64,000 nt of DNA, from NCBI GenBank assembly GCA_910586255.1, contig CAJUHR010000009.1, forward strand, positions 1 through 64,000, given 5' to 3'. A program made the translations under genes and the position numbers. This document shows positions 34,549 through 43,375 of the stretch, piece after piece. The notes under the pieces are model-generated. The model was given only the letters and a program-made list of their open reading frames with translations, was not told the origin of the DNA and did no database searches. Origin of the DNA: an uncultured Lachnospiraceae bacterium. Its GTDB lineage: Bacteria > Bacillota > Clostridia > Lachnospirales > Lachnospiraceae. Position 1 is the stretch's first letter. Every line of letters begins with the position of its first letter.

Positions 34549-35928
34549 ATGGCATTTTTTGGGAGAAAAGAAGAGACAGTAATGGAGATGGAGGACGCCA
34601 AGCGTCTGGCGGCGGAGCAGGCCTTGCTGGAAAACCGGAAGCAAAGCGACAGCAAGACCTGTTACAATCATCTGGAGGCCCAGTTTTTGCTTGGGTACAG
34701 CGGTGTGGTAATGAAGGTGTACCTTGAGAATTTTAAGCGGATGAATGAGCTGTTTGGGTTCGAGTACTGTGAGGAGCTGCTTGACAATATTCTGGATTAT
34801 TTAGAGCAGCGGACCAAACGTAAGGTTTACCGTTATGTGGGCGTGGAGTTTATTATTATTTTGCGGGATCACAATATGAGGGAAGCCACCCGGATTGCAG
34901 AGCAGATCATAGACCGGTTTGACCACAGCTGGACCATCGATAACACGGACTGCCTGTGCGCGATTCATCTGGGCATGTGTGCTTACCCCGGATATCCGGG
35001 TAATGCCGGCGAGATGTTAAAATGTCTGGACTTTGCCGTTTCCCGCGCTGCGGAGATGGAGGGGAATCAGTATGCGGTCTATGACATGAGCCTCCATAAA
35101 CGGTTCCAGAGAAGGCAGGCTATTACTCGGTATTTGAGCACGGCGTTTGCCAATGATGAGGTGGAAGTGCGTTACCGTCCCACCTATGACCTGGAAAAGA
35201 GACGTTTTACCAGGGCGGAATTTTATATGAGGATTTTTGTCAAGGGAATCGGCATGGTGGGGAGTGCGGAGCTTCTTCCCATCGCGGAGGACACCGGCCA
35301 GATACGGACGGTGGAGTATTATGCCCTGGACCGGGTGGCGGCTATGATTCGCTGGCTGTTGGATAATGACAAAGAATTTGAGTCCATCGCTGTGGCTATC
35401 TCGCCGGTTCTGCTGCTTCAGGGGGATTTTCTGGATGAGGTGCAGCAGGTGATCTCCACTTACCAGATTCCTGAGGGGAAGCTGGCCATTGAGGTGGACG
35501 AATATGCGGTGAATATCTCCTATGTAAACGTGGTTGTTTTGATGCAGGAGTTAGCTGCCATGGGAGTGGAGCTGATTCTGAACAATTTTGGATCCGGGTA
35601 TTCAGGAATTGTGCGGATTTTAGAGCTTCCTGTGGATACTTTAAAGTTTGACAGGATGTTTGTCTGGCAGCTGGAGGCAGACCCCCAGTCAGCACCGGTG
35701 ATTGAAGGGCTGGCGCAGATTGCCAGAAGGATGGGCAAACAGCTGATCGCAGAGGGCGTGGAGACCCAGGGGCAGGCGGATATTCTGAGGAAATTTAATT
35801 GTAATATGCAGCAGGGATATTATTACGCGCCAACTTTGCAGGAAAAGGATCTTTTTGCAGTGCTGGACACATCCCTGGACTCCTCCAAGGGGATTGTGGA
35901 GCGGGAAAAGGAAGTACTCAAACGGTAG
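34549..35928 (+). CDS. Degenerate GGDEF-EAL protein (no predicted c-di-GMP catalysis)
   Basis: 459 aa, no membrane segment. Residues about 45-180 keep the GGDEF fold, but the signature is reduced to VGVEF (97-101). Residues about 195-440 are EAL-like with the motif changed to AEFYMR (Glu224), and both metal-binding aspartates of DDFG are asparagines (NNFGSGYSG, 345-346). EVDEY, LKFDR and AEGVET remain. Such proteins neither make nor break c-di-GMP; they bind it or regulate through protein contacts. GGAGAAG lies 6 nt before the ATG. Motility control is a plausible role given the flagellar genes, but they are 10 kb away. Confidence 0.87.
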   Translation: MAFFGRKEETVMEMEDAKRLAAEQALLENRKQSDSKTCYNHLEAQFLLGYSGVVMKVYLENFKRMNELFGFEYCEELLDNILDYLEQRTKRKVYRYVGVEFIIILRDHNMREATRIAEQIIDRFDHSWTIDNTDCLCAIHLGMCAYPGYPGNAGEMLKCLDFAVSRAAEMEGNQYAVYDMSLHKRFQRRQAITRYLSTAFANDEVEVRYRPTYDLEKRRFTRAEFYMRIFVKGIGMVGSAELLPIAEDTGQIRTVEYYALDRVAAMIRWLLDNDKEFESIAVAISPVLLLQGDFLDEVQQVISTYQIPEGKLAIEVDEYAVNISYVNVVVLMQELAAMGVELILNNFGSGYSGIVRILELPVDTLKFDRMFVWQLEADPQSAPVIEGLAQIARRMGKQLIAEGVETQGQADILRKFNCNMQQGYYYAPTLQEKDLFAVLDTSLDSSKGIVEREKEVLKR

Positions 35929-36000
35929 AGGAAAAAGTACATAAGGAACATATAGAGGCGGTTCATATGCTCAGAATGGCTCTTGTATGAAATAAGCGGA

Positions 36001-36034
36001 TTTCGGGGACACTGGTAGCGGTGTCCCCGAATTT
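36001..36034 (+). terminator. Hairpin terminator after the GGDEF-EAL gene
   Basis: TTCGGGGACAC pairs perfectly with GTGTCCCCGAA across 8 nt; a short ATTTGACTTG follows, so termination is probably imperfect. Confidence 0.65.
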
Positions 36035-36136
36035 GACTTGTACCGGGCTGCGGGCGGCAGTATGCCGGAGGGCTGTAAGTAAGAAGAAGGCCTGGACGAT
36101 CTGGAAAAGGGGATAAGAAGAAAGGAGAAAAATAGT

Positions 36137-37696
36137 ATGGCACTGAGTTTAAATAAAGAGATACAAAGAGGGGAGGAGGGGATAAAAGAAGGAAAGCAGG
36201 AAGAAGGGGCTTATGAGAAGCTGGGGCCTTATCTGGAGCGTGCCATGGCGTTGCAGACAGCATTGATTCTTTTTGAGTGGGATAATGAAACCCTGGCCCC
36301 GGAGAAGGCAGGCAAATATACAGCCAGGGTACAGGGGGCTTTGTCCGGGGCTTATCAGGAGATTATGACCGATAAAGCTGTGAGAGAGCTTTTGAACATT
36401 TGCCAAAAGGAGCAGGGGCTTACGGAGGCTGAACAGGCCATTGTCAGAGAGGCATCGGAAGAGCTTTCCAGGCTGGAAAAGATTCCTCCGGAGGAATACA
36501 GGGCCTATCAGGAGCTGGTGGCAGAGTCTGCCCGCATATGGTCCGGGGCCAAAAAGGCGAAGGATTTTGATGCATTTGCTCCCACACTTAAAAAAATCAT
36601 TTCCTATCAGAAGAAATTTGCCGGATATCAGGCAAAGGATGGCCAGAGGATGTATGATGTGATGCTGGATAATTATGAAAAGGGGTTTTCTATGGAAAAG
36701 CTGGATGAATTTTTCGGGCTTTTGAAGAAGGAACTGGTACCTTTTTTAAAAAGGGTGACAGAGAGCCATGTAAAGATTCGGGATGATTTTCTGACAGGGA
36801 ATTACCCAAGAGAAAAGCAGCGGGAGCTGGCGGAATTTTTGGCAGAATATGTGGGATTTGATTTTGAGCGAGGGGTGATGGCAGAGAGCGCCCATCCCTT
36901 TACTACCAATCTTCACAATCATGATGTGCGCCTTACCACCCATTATAAGGATCGGGTGGACAGTTCCCTGTTTTCCGTGATTCATGAGGCCGGGCACGGG
37001 ATCTATGAGCTGGGGGTGGATGACGAGCTGACCCAGACCCTGGTGGGACAGGGAGCTTCCATGGGGATGCATGAGTCCCAATCCCGGTTTTTTGAAAATA
37101 TTATTGGCAGGAACGAGGCCTTTTGGGTGCCTGTCTACGGTAAGCTTAAGGAATTGTTTCCGGAGGAGTTAGAAGCTGTCCGCCGGGAGGATTTTGTCCG
37201 GGCCGTCAACAAGGTGCAGCCGGGGCTGATTCGGACAGAGGCAGATGAGCTGACCTACAGTCTTCATGTGCTGGTTCGGTATGAGCTGGAGAAAATGCTC
37301 ATCGAGGAGGACTTGGAGGTGGAAAGGCTGCCAGAGCTTTGGGCTGACAAGTATGAGGAATATCTGGGCGTGCGTCCCCAAAATCCGGCAGAGGGAGTAT
37401 TGCAGGACATTCACTGGGCTCAGGGCTCTTTTGGATATTTTCCGTCCTATGCCCTGGGAAGCGCTTTTGCGGCACAGATGCTTCAGTTTATAAAAAAGAG
37501 TATGGATTTTGAAGGACTCCTTGAGAAGGGAGAAGTGGAGGTGATTGTCCAGGTGCTGAAAAGGCATATTCACCGGTTCGGCAAAATGAGAGACAGCAGA
37601 AGACTTCTTAAGGATATGACCGGAGAGGATTTTAATCCCAGGTACTATGTGGAATATCTGAAGGAAAAATACGGGAAGCTGTATGAGGTGGAATGA
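36137..37696 (+). CDS. M32-family metallocarboxypeptidase (Taq-type)
   Basis: 519 aa, close to the family norm of about 500. The zinc motif HExxH is HEAGH in FSVIHEAGHGIYELG, with the downstream glutamate in MHESQSRFFENIIGR; the C-terminal VRYELEKMLIEEDL and DIHWAQGSFGYFPSYALGS blocks are typical. It releases C-terminal amino acids from peptides in the cytoplasm. The first 25 residues are highly charged and lie ahead of the usual start of the fold. AAGGAG lies 9 nt before the ATG. It precedes an S8 protease gene in the same direction, which may share peptide turnover. Confidence 0.92.
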   Translation: MALSLNKEIQRGEEGIKEGKQEEGAYEKLGPYLERAMALQTALILFEWDNETLAPEKAGKYTARVQGALSGAYQEIMTDKAVRELLNICQKEQGLTEAEQAIVREASEELSRLEKIPPEEYRAYQELVAESARIWSGAKKAKDFDAFAPTLKKIISYQKKFAGYQAKDGQRMYDVMLDNYEKGFSMEKLDEFFGLLKKELVPFLKRVTESHVKIRDDFLTGNYPREKQRELAEFLAEYVGFDFERGVMAESAHPFTTNLHNHDVRLTTHYKDRVDSSLFSVIHEAGHGIYELGVDDELTQTLVGQGASMGMHESQSRFFENIIGRNEAFWVPVYGKLKELFPEELEAVRREDFVRAVNKVQPGLIRTEADELTYSLHVLVRYELEKMLIEEDLEVERLPELWADKYEEYLGVRPQNPAEGVLQDIHWAQGSFGYFPSYALGSAFAAQMLQFIKKSMDFEGLLEKGEVEVIVQVLKRHIHRFGKMRDSRRLLKDMTGEDFNPRYYVEYLKEKYGKLYEVE

Positions 37697-37750
37697 TTGG
37701 CCGGTGAATACTCATAGAATAGTACAAATGCCGGATACAGAGAGTGTTGT

Positions 37751-39517
37751 ATGCCAAATCAAAAGCTGGAAAATCTTTTAAATTTATCACTGGAGATATC
37801 TCCCGGGGAGCGGGCCCTCTCTCAGGAGCTGGAAACCGGATACATGCCGGGGGAGAGGGCCTGGGAACTGATCGTAAAATATTCCGGAAGCCTGGATGCG
37901 GTGAGAGAGATGGGGGTCCGGGTGGAGGAGATGAGAAATGAGTATGCCATTTTGATTGTTCCGGAAAATCTCATTGATCAGGTCAGCGCGCTGCCCCAAA
38001 TCGAATATGTGGAGAAACCAAAGAGGCTGTTCTTTGCCGTAAACCGGGCAAAGGCAGCCTCTTGTATTAATATCCTTCAGGAGCCGCCCCGGAATCTGAC
38101 AGGACGAGGAGTACTGGTGGCGGTGCTGGATTCAGGGATTGATTATTTTCATCAGGATTTCCGCAATCCCGATGGGACAACCCGGATTGCCATGCTGTGG
38201 GATCAGACTCTGGGGCAGGTCTTTACAAGGGAGGACATAGACAGAGCATTGGAGGCTGACAACCGTGCCCAGGCCAGACAGGTGGTTCCCTCCACAGATG
38301 CCAGCGGTCATGGAACCTCTGTGGCAGGGATTGCGGCGGGAAACGGACAGGAATCGGAGGGAGCTTACCGGGGGGTGGCTTATGAGAGCCAGCTTTTGGT
38401 GGTGAAGCTGGGAAATGCCCGTGAGGAAGGCTTTCCCCGCACCACGGAGCTGATGCGGGCAGTGGATTTTGCAGTAGGGCAGGCGGTGGATATGGTAATG
38501 CCCTTGGCAATAAATATCAGCTTCGGAAATACCTACGGTTCCCATGACGGAACCGGGCTTTTGGAGACATTTCTGGATGATATAGGAAACTATGGGCGCA
38601 CTACGATTGTGGTGGGTAGCGGCAATGAGGGGGCGGCGGCAGGTCATGTGTCCGGAAATTTTTCGTCCGACAGCGGAGCGGCGGGAGGCGGCAGCGGGAC
38701 AAGAACAGGCGGCATAAGGGCGTCAGGTTATCAGCAGGCGGGGGTGGAGCTGTCAGTTGCTCCTTATGAGCCGGGCCTTAGCGTACAGCTGTGGAAGGAT
38801 TATTCCGATCGTTTTACCGTCAGTCTGCGCACCCCGTCAGGAGAGGTTTTAGGCCCTCTTTCCGAGCAGATAGGACCGGTCCGTTTTCGCTATCGCAGCA
38901 CGCTGATTCTGGTATATTATGGTAAGCCGGGGCCTTTTAGTGTGTCTCAGGAAATTTATTTTGATTTTGTCCCGGATGAGGGAAGCTTTGTGGAGAGCGG
39001 GATTTGGACCTTCCATCTCACGCCGCAAAGAATCGTGCAGGGGCGGTATGATTTCTGGCTTCCATCCTCAGCGGTGATGAATTTTTCCACCCGTTTTCTG
39101 AGATCTACGCCGGATACTACGCTGACAATCCCTTCCTCAGCAACAAAGGTGATTACGGTGGGGGCCTACAACAGCATTACTAATTCATATGCAGATTTTT
39201 CGGGAAGAGGTTTTACCCGGCTGACAGATCAGGCGAAGCCGGATTTGTGCGCGCCGGGAGTGGGATTGATGGCGCCGGGAAACGGGGGAGGATATCGGTC
39301 GGTGACCGGGACCTCATTTGCGGCGCCGATGGTGACGGGGAGCGCGGCGCTTCTGATGCAGTGGGGCATTGTGGAGGGAAATGACCCCTTTTTGTATGGG
39401 GAGAAGGTGAAAGCTTATCTGAGGAGAGGGGCGAAGCCGCTGCCGGGGTTTGAGGAGTATCCGAATCCGCAGGTGGGGTGGGGAGCGCTGTGTGTGAGGG
39501 AGAGTATACCTATATAA
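37751..39517 (+). CDS. S8-family serine peptidase (subtilase, Csp-like layout)
   Basis: 588 aa without signal peptide. A prodomain-like N-terminus (about 1-95, ending near YVEKPKRLF) is followed by the subtilase domain with catalytic Asp127 (VAVLDSGIDYFHQDF), His187 (SGHGTSVAGIAAG) and Ser522 (GTSFAAPMVTGSAALLM). A large insertion between His and Ser (about 310-480) holds a Gly/Ser loop and a beta-rich jelly-roll segment, as in clostridial Csp-type germination proteases. All three catalytic residues are intact, unlike CspA/CspC pseudoproteases. The ribosome binding site is weak (AGAGAG). A role in spore germination is inference only. Confidence 0.85.
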   Translation: MPNQKLENLLNLSLEISPGERALSQELETGYMPGERAWELIVKYSGSLDAVREMGVRVEEMRNEYAILIVPENLIDQVSALPQIEYVEKPKRLFFAVNRAKAASCINILQEPPRNLTGRGVLVAVLDSGIDYFHQDFRNPDGTTRIAMLWDQTLGQVFTREDIDRALEADNRAQARQVVPSTDASGHGTSVAGIAAGNGQESEGAYRGVAYESQLLVVKLGNAREEGFPRTTELMRAVDFAVGQAVDMVMPLAINISFGNTYGSHDGTGLLETFLDDIGNYGRTTIVVGSGNEGAAAGHVSGNFSSDSGAAGGGSGTRTGGIRASGYQQAGVELSVAPYEPGLSVQLWKDYSDRFTVSLRTPSGEVLGPLSEQIGPVRFRYRSTLILVYYGKPGPFSVSQEIYFDFVPDEGSFVESGIWTFHLTPQRIVQGRYDFWLPSSAVMNFSTRFLRSTPDTTLTIPSSATKVITVGAYNSITNSYADFSGRGFTRLTDQAKPDLCAPGVGLMAPGNGGGYRSVTGTSFAAPMVTGSAALLMQWGIVEGNDPFLYGEKVKAYLRRGAKPLPGFEEYPNPQVGWGALCVRESIPI

Positions 39518-39642
39518 TTGCTAAATTTAGAAAAATTCAGTATATAAAGGCGGCTTACTTATATTCTGTTATATATAATTAAACAAGAAGGATGAAATTG
39601 TTTTATCTTAATGTTCCTTTTAAAAAGGACAAGAGGAAAAAG

Positions 39643-39724
39643 TTTGATAACAAGTTGTCAAAAATAGAAAAATTGTTATCAAATTTAATTTTTAGTTATC
39701 AAATTTGCTGACTTCAGATATACT
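39643..39724 (+). promoter_or_regulatory. Operator array with about 20-bp spacing over the AlbA_2 promoter
   Basis: TTTGATAAC (39643-39651, inverted), GTTGTCAAA (39654-39662), GTTATCAAATTT (39675-39686) and GTTATCAAATTT (39695-39706) place like-oriented half-sites 21 and 20 bp apart, on one face of the helix. The likely promoter uses TTATCA (39696-39701) inside the last repeat as -35 and TATACT (39719-39724) as -10, 17 bp apart, so a bound protein would block it. The start of the gap, 39518-39642, shows only AT-rich sequence. Confidence 0.65.
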
Positions 39725-39766
39725 GGAAGATATAATTAAAATATATTATCTGAAAGAGGGTTGATT

Positions 39767-41149
39767 ATGCAAGCAGAAGCATTGAAAAAATTGGTTTTTG
39801 ATATACAGAAATTGAAAACAGAAAAACACACAGTTGAATTAAAGTCAGCTGAAAAAGGTTGTCCAACCAGATTATATGATACACTTTCTTCGTTTTCGAA
39901 CCAAGATGAAGGCGGCGTTATTATTTTTGGCGTTGATGAAAATGATAAATATAAAATAAAAGGAGTTTATGATCCACAGGATTTACAGAAGAAGGTAACA
40001 GAGCAGTGCAAACAGATGGAACCAATGATAAGAGCTTTATTTACGGTCTGTGACATTGAAGATAAAGTGATTGTATCCGCTGAAATTCCGGGTGCAGATA
40101 TTACGGAAAGACCAGTGTTTTATAAAGGCGTTGGTAGAATCAAAGGTTCTTATATTCGTGTTGGGGAGTCTGATGAGCCAATGAGTGAATATGAAGTATA
40201 TAGTTATGAAGTTTTTCGTAAAAGAATTCGTGATGATATTCGTACAGTAGATGAAGCTAAATTACAGCTTTTGGACGAAAAGCGTTTAAATGACTATTTG
40301 ACTATGGTAAAACAGGAGAGAAGAAATCTTTCGGAAAATGTATCGAATGAAGAAATTTTGGAATTGATGGCAGTTACGGCATGTAATGTTCCTACATTGG
40401 CTGGGATAATGACGTTTTCTAAATATCCTCAAACATACTTTCCCCAGCTCTGCATTACTGCAGTATGTTTGCCTGGAACGGAGATGGGAACAGTAGGAGA
40501 AAGTGGAGAACGCTTCATTGATAACAAGCGGATTACAGGCGCAATACCAGATATGTTGGAAGAAGCAGTTGAATTTGTACGAAAGAATAGTCGAACTAAG
40601 ACTATTATAGATGATAATGGGAAGAGAAAGGATAAACCGGAATATCCAATTAAAGCAGTTAGAGAAGCAATTTTAAATGCATTAGTGCATCGTGATTATA
40701 GTCTGCATACGGAAAACACACCGATTCGTATAGAGATGTATCGAGATCGTATGGAAATTATCAATAGCGGCGGATTATATGGAAAGATTTCTATTGATGC
40801 GTTAGGGAAGGTACATCCAGAGACAAGAAATGCCGCACTTGCCAATATGTTAGAACTATTGAGAATTACTGAAAATCGTTATTCCGGAATTCCAACAATG
40901 CGATCAGAGTTTATTCAGGCAGGGCTGCCAGTGCCAATTTTTTCAGTTGTTCATGGAGAATTTAAAGTGGTTATGAAGAATGACTGTTATAAAGAAAATA
41001 CAACATCAGAAAAAGCGATTTTAGATTTCTGCTCAATACCTAGATCAAGGGCCGAATTAATTGAATTTACGGGTAAATCTCGTACTTATACAATGATTAG
41101 TCTGGTGGCACCGCTTGTGAGTGCGGGTAAATTAAAAATGAATATATAG
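39767..41149 (+). CDS. AlbA_2-domain / HATPase_c_4 protein (RecG-like ATP-binding family)
   Basis: 460 aa. The N-terminal AlbA_2 (Schlafen-type) domain at about 10-130 contains HTVELKSAEKGCPTRLYDTLSSFSNQDEGG and VIIFGVDEN. The C-terminal GHKL-type ATP site at about 285-390 shows YPIKAVREAILNALVHRDYS and RMEIINSGGLYG. These proteins are usually annotated as DNA-binding regulators or putative helicases and are common on genomic islands and in defence neighbourhoods. The ATG 39767 has AGAGGG 6 nt upstream. Codon use is AT-richer than in its neighbours, which suggests acquisition. Autoregulation through the upstream array is likely. Confidence 0.82.
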   Translation: MQAEALKKLVFDIQKLKTEKHTVELKSAEKGCPTRLYDTLSSFSNQDEGGVIIFGVDENDKYKIKGVYDPQDLQKKVTEQCKQMEPMIRALFTVCDIEDKVIVSAEIPGADITERPVFYKGVGRIKGSYIRVGESDEPMSEYEVYSYEVFRKRIRDDIRTVDEAKLQLLDEKRLNDYLTMVKQERRNLSENVSNEEILELMAVTACNVPTLAGIMTFSKYPQTYFPQLCITAVCLPGTEMGTVGESGERFIDNKRITGAIPDMLEEAVEFVRKNSRTKTIIDDNGKRKDKPEYPIKAVREAILNALVHRDYSLHTENTPIRIEMYRDRMEIINSGGLYGKISIDALGKVHPETRNAALANMLELLRITENRYSGIPTMRSEFIQAGLPVPIFSVVHGEFKVVMKNDCYKENTTSEKAILDFCSIPRSRAELIEFTGKSRTYTMISLVAPLVSAGKLKMNI

Positions 41150-41167
41150 TTAGGAAAAAGGAGTTTT

Positions 41168-41617
41168 ATGATAGAAGAAAAAGTAGTAGAAAAAACTGGT
41201 GAGATAGTATTAGGAGCTGCTATCGATAAACTTAATGCGTACAAAAATAAAAAGGAATGGAGCAAACTTTTTATTGATGCAGGAGAATTCTTTTTGCAGC
41301 AGGTAGAGGGTGGAGATAATATCGTTGAAGATATGTCGAATCTTTTATCCAGAGAGAATATGAAAGAATCGGCAAAGAAAACGGATGAAGGAAGTCGATA
41401 TTAATTAAAAGACGCTTTGCATAGAGAGATGAGAAGTTTAATGCTTCGATATGAGATTCCGGCACAAGAAGCAGAGGGGTATATTTCTCATTTTATGACA
41501 GTTATTATGCATGAAATAGAAAGAGAAAATCCAACGGTATATCAAAAAGCATATTTGGGAGAATGGCGAGAACAAGAAGAAAAGCAATTAGCAGAGATAA
41601 AAAATCAATTAGCCTAG
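41168..41617 (+). pseudogene. Small unknown gene interrupted by one in-frame TAA
   Basis: The frame from ATG 41168 (AAAAAGGAG upstream) runs 78 codons to TAA at 41402-41404 and then continues in the same frame, without other damage, for 71 codons to 41617. Removing the stop gives a coherent 149-residue helical protein: MIEEKVVEKTGEIVLGAA..., KKEWSKLFIDAGEFFLQQ, then LMLRYEIPAQEAEGYISHF and LGEWREQEEKQLAEIK. From memory this resembles the N-terminal helical segment of NACHT/STAND-type NTPases in related bacteria, here without the NTPase; that is a weak inference. Either a nonsense mutation (GAA to TAA is enough) or a split into two short proteins. Confidence 0.65.
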
Positions 41618-41628
41618 TAAATACACAA

Positions 41629-41648
41629 TGTCATTAACTTAAGGAATC
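41629..41648. repeat. 20-bp sequence shared with the element at 57714
   Basis: TGTCATTAACTTAAGGAATC differs by one base from 57714-57733 (TGTCATTAAGTTAAGGAATC). It marks the right edge of the AT-rich island and could be a mobile-element end. Confidence 0.45.
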
Positions 41649-41683
41649 TTTTACATTTGATATTGTAAAAGGTTCCTTTTTTC
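41641..41683 (+). terminator. Rho-independent terminator of the AlbA_2 island
   Basis: AAGGAAtCTTTTACA pairs with TGTAAAAGgTTCCTT around a 7-8-nt loop, followed by TTTTCTG. Confidence 0.78.
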
Positions 41684-41863
41684 TGTATTTTTATAGATTT
41701 ACAATATAAAAAGATTTTGTGAAATGCGGTGAGGATATGGTATAATGTGGACACGGTATCGTTAAGGTGCCTGCCGGAAGGCAGGCATCAAATTCAAAAA
41801 GCTTCTCGTATCGTTTTATGAGGGCAAAGCTGCAGCTGCAATATATAATTTTGTGAGAGAGCG

Positions 41864-43375
41864 ATGTTGGAAAAATTTTTGAGAAAAACGGAAAAACAGA
41901 ATACAAACACGGGCAGAAACACAGATACAGGCAGGGCCCCCCATGGGCGCCAGCCCAGCATCCTGTCGTTTTTCCTGTCATTGGGAGCTGCTCTTTTCCT
42001 TATGGCTCTGTCTGTGATCGGAACGATGATTTACGGGGTGACGGTACAGAACCGGCTGCAGGAAGAGTTTACGGACAGGACCGCCATGAGCGATAAGATT
42101 CTTCTGGATTTGTATGATATGGAACAGGCGTTTCGGGAGCTGGGGCGGGAGTGGACGGACGGGCAGTATGAGAGATATTTGGAGCTCTGCGGGAATCTGA
42201 AAAGGGACACAAAATCGTTTGAGGTTTACTGCCAGGACGTGCCGGTGACGCAGAATTATATCCGGCGGATCAACAATTTTAATATTTACCAGCAGGAATG
42301 TCTGGAGCGGGTGATGGAGGGAACGCAGGGCAGATATGATGCATATATCTATGTGATTAATGGTCTGGATCTCCATCAGCAGCAGGCGTTGGAAATGACC
42401 CAGTATGATACGGCATATGCCAGAACAGTGTATGAGGAGCGGGCGGATGTGATTTTTCGGCAGATGATCCTTATGGCCGTGATCTTCGGGGTGGCGGCCG
42501 TGGTGATGGGAGGAGTGTCCATTCATTTTTCCCTGGTTGCCAAAAAGACGATGGATGAGATGACAGAGTATTTCAACCGGCTTGCGGCCAGTGAATGGGA
42601 GACGCCGGATCTGGGGAGGGCGCCTTATGGGGAGTTTACCCTGATTGCCCAGACAGCCAACCGGATGAAGGACAAGATCCGGGCATCTATCAAGGAGATC
42701 GAGAACAGAGCCAGGCTGGAGAATCAGCTGGCGGAGGAACGGCTGATCAATGAGAAACAGAAAAGAATGTTGATAGCAGCCCAGATGTCAGCCCTGCGCG
42801 CCCAGGTCAACCCCCATTTTTTGTTTAATTCTCTGAATCTGATCGGGGTGACGGCTCTGGTGGGGGATTCTAAGACGGTCATGCAGATGGTGGAGGCTAC
42901 CGGCAGTATTCTTAGGTATTCTCTTTATCATCAGGAGACCATGACGGCCTTGGACGATGAGGTGGATATTGTATTCCAGTATTTGTTTTTGCAGAAATGC
43001 AGATTTAATGACGCGGTCCACGCGGAGATTCACAATGACCTGGAGGGAGAGGATATTGAGATCCCCACCATGTCCATCCAGCCGATTGTGGAGAATTGCT
43101 TTAAACATGGATTTGGCAGCAAAAAGAGCCTTCATATCCATATTGCAATCACCTGGGAGGGGGACAAGGTTCTGATCTGTGTGACGGACAACGGCATGGG
43201 GCTCAATCCGGAGAAGGTGTTAAAGGAGGGCGGAAACGGCATCGGCCTGAAAAATATCCGCAGGCGGCTGGAGCTCATCTACGGCACCGGGAGAGCCGCC
43301 ATCAAGATAGAGGGGAAGCCAGGGGAATACAGCAGCATTACCCTGTTGATTCCGCCGAAGGGAGGCACAATGTGA
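41864..43375 (+). CDS. LytS/YesM-type sensor histidine kinase
   Basis: 503 aa. Two transmembrane helices (about 33-55 and 200-222) enclose an extracellular helical sensor domain of about 145 residues; a HAMP-like region and coiled coil follow. The His_kinase domain has the phospho-His in AQVNPHFLFNSLNLIG, and the GHKL ATPase shows VTDNGMGLN and GGNGIGLKNIRRRL. GAGAGAG precedes the ATG. The stop overlaps the start of the response regulator by 4 nt, so the two form a two-component pair. Confidence 0.93.
   Translation: MLEKFLRKTEKQNTNTGRNTDTGRAPHGRQPSILSFFLSLGAALFLMALSVIGTMIYGVTVQNRLQEEFTDRTAMSDKILLDLYDMEQAFRELGREWTDGQYERYLELCGNLKRDTKSFEVYCQDVPVTQNYIRRINNFNIYQQECLERVMEGTQGRYDAYIYVINGLDLHQQQALEMTQYDTAYARTVYEERADVIFRQMILMAVIFGVAAVVMGGVSIHFSLVAKKTMDEMTEYFNRLAASEWETPDLGRAPYGEFTLIAQTANRMKDKIRASIKEIENRARLENQLAEERLINEKQKRMLIAAQMSALRAQVNPHFLFNSLNLIGVTALVGDSKTVMQMVEATGSILRYSLYHQETMTALDDEVDIVFQYLFLQKCRFNDAVHAEIHNDLEGEDIEIPTMSIQPIVENCFKHGFGSKKSLHIHIAITWEGDKVLICVTDNGMGLNPEKVLKEGGNGIGLKNIRRRLELIYGTGRAAIKIEGKPGEYSSITLLIPPKGGTM

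Noticed and set aside
39643..39706. Regularly spaced GTTATCAAA repeats as a mini-CRISPR
   Set aside because: Repeats of 9-12 bp at 20-21 bp spacing over a promoter fit operators; they are too short for CRISPR and no cas genes are present.
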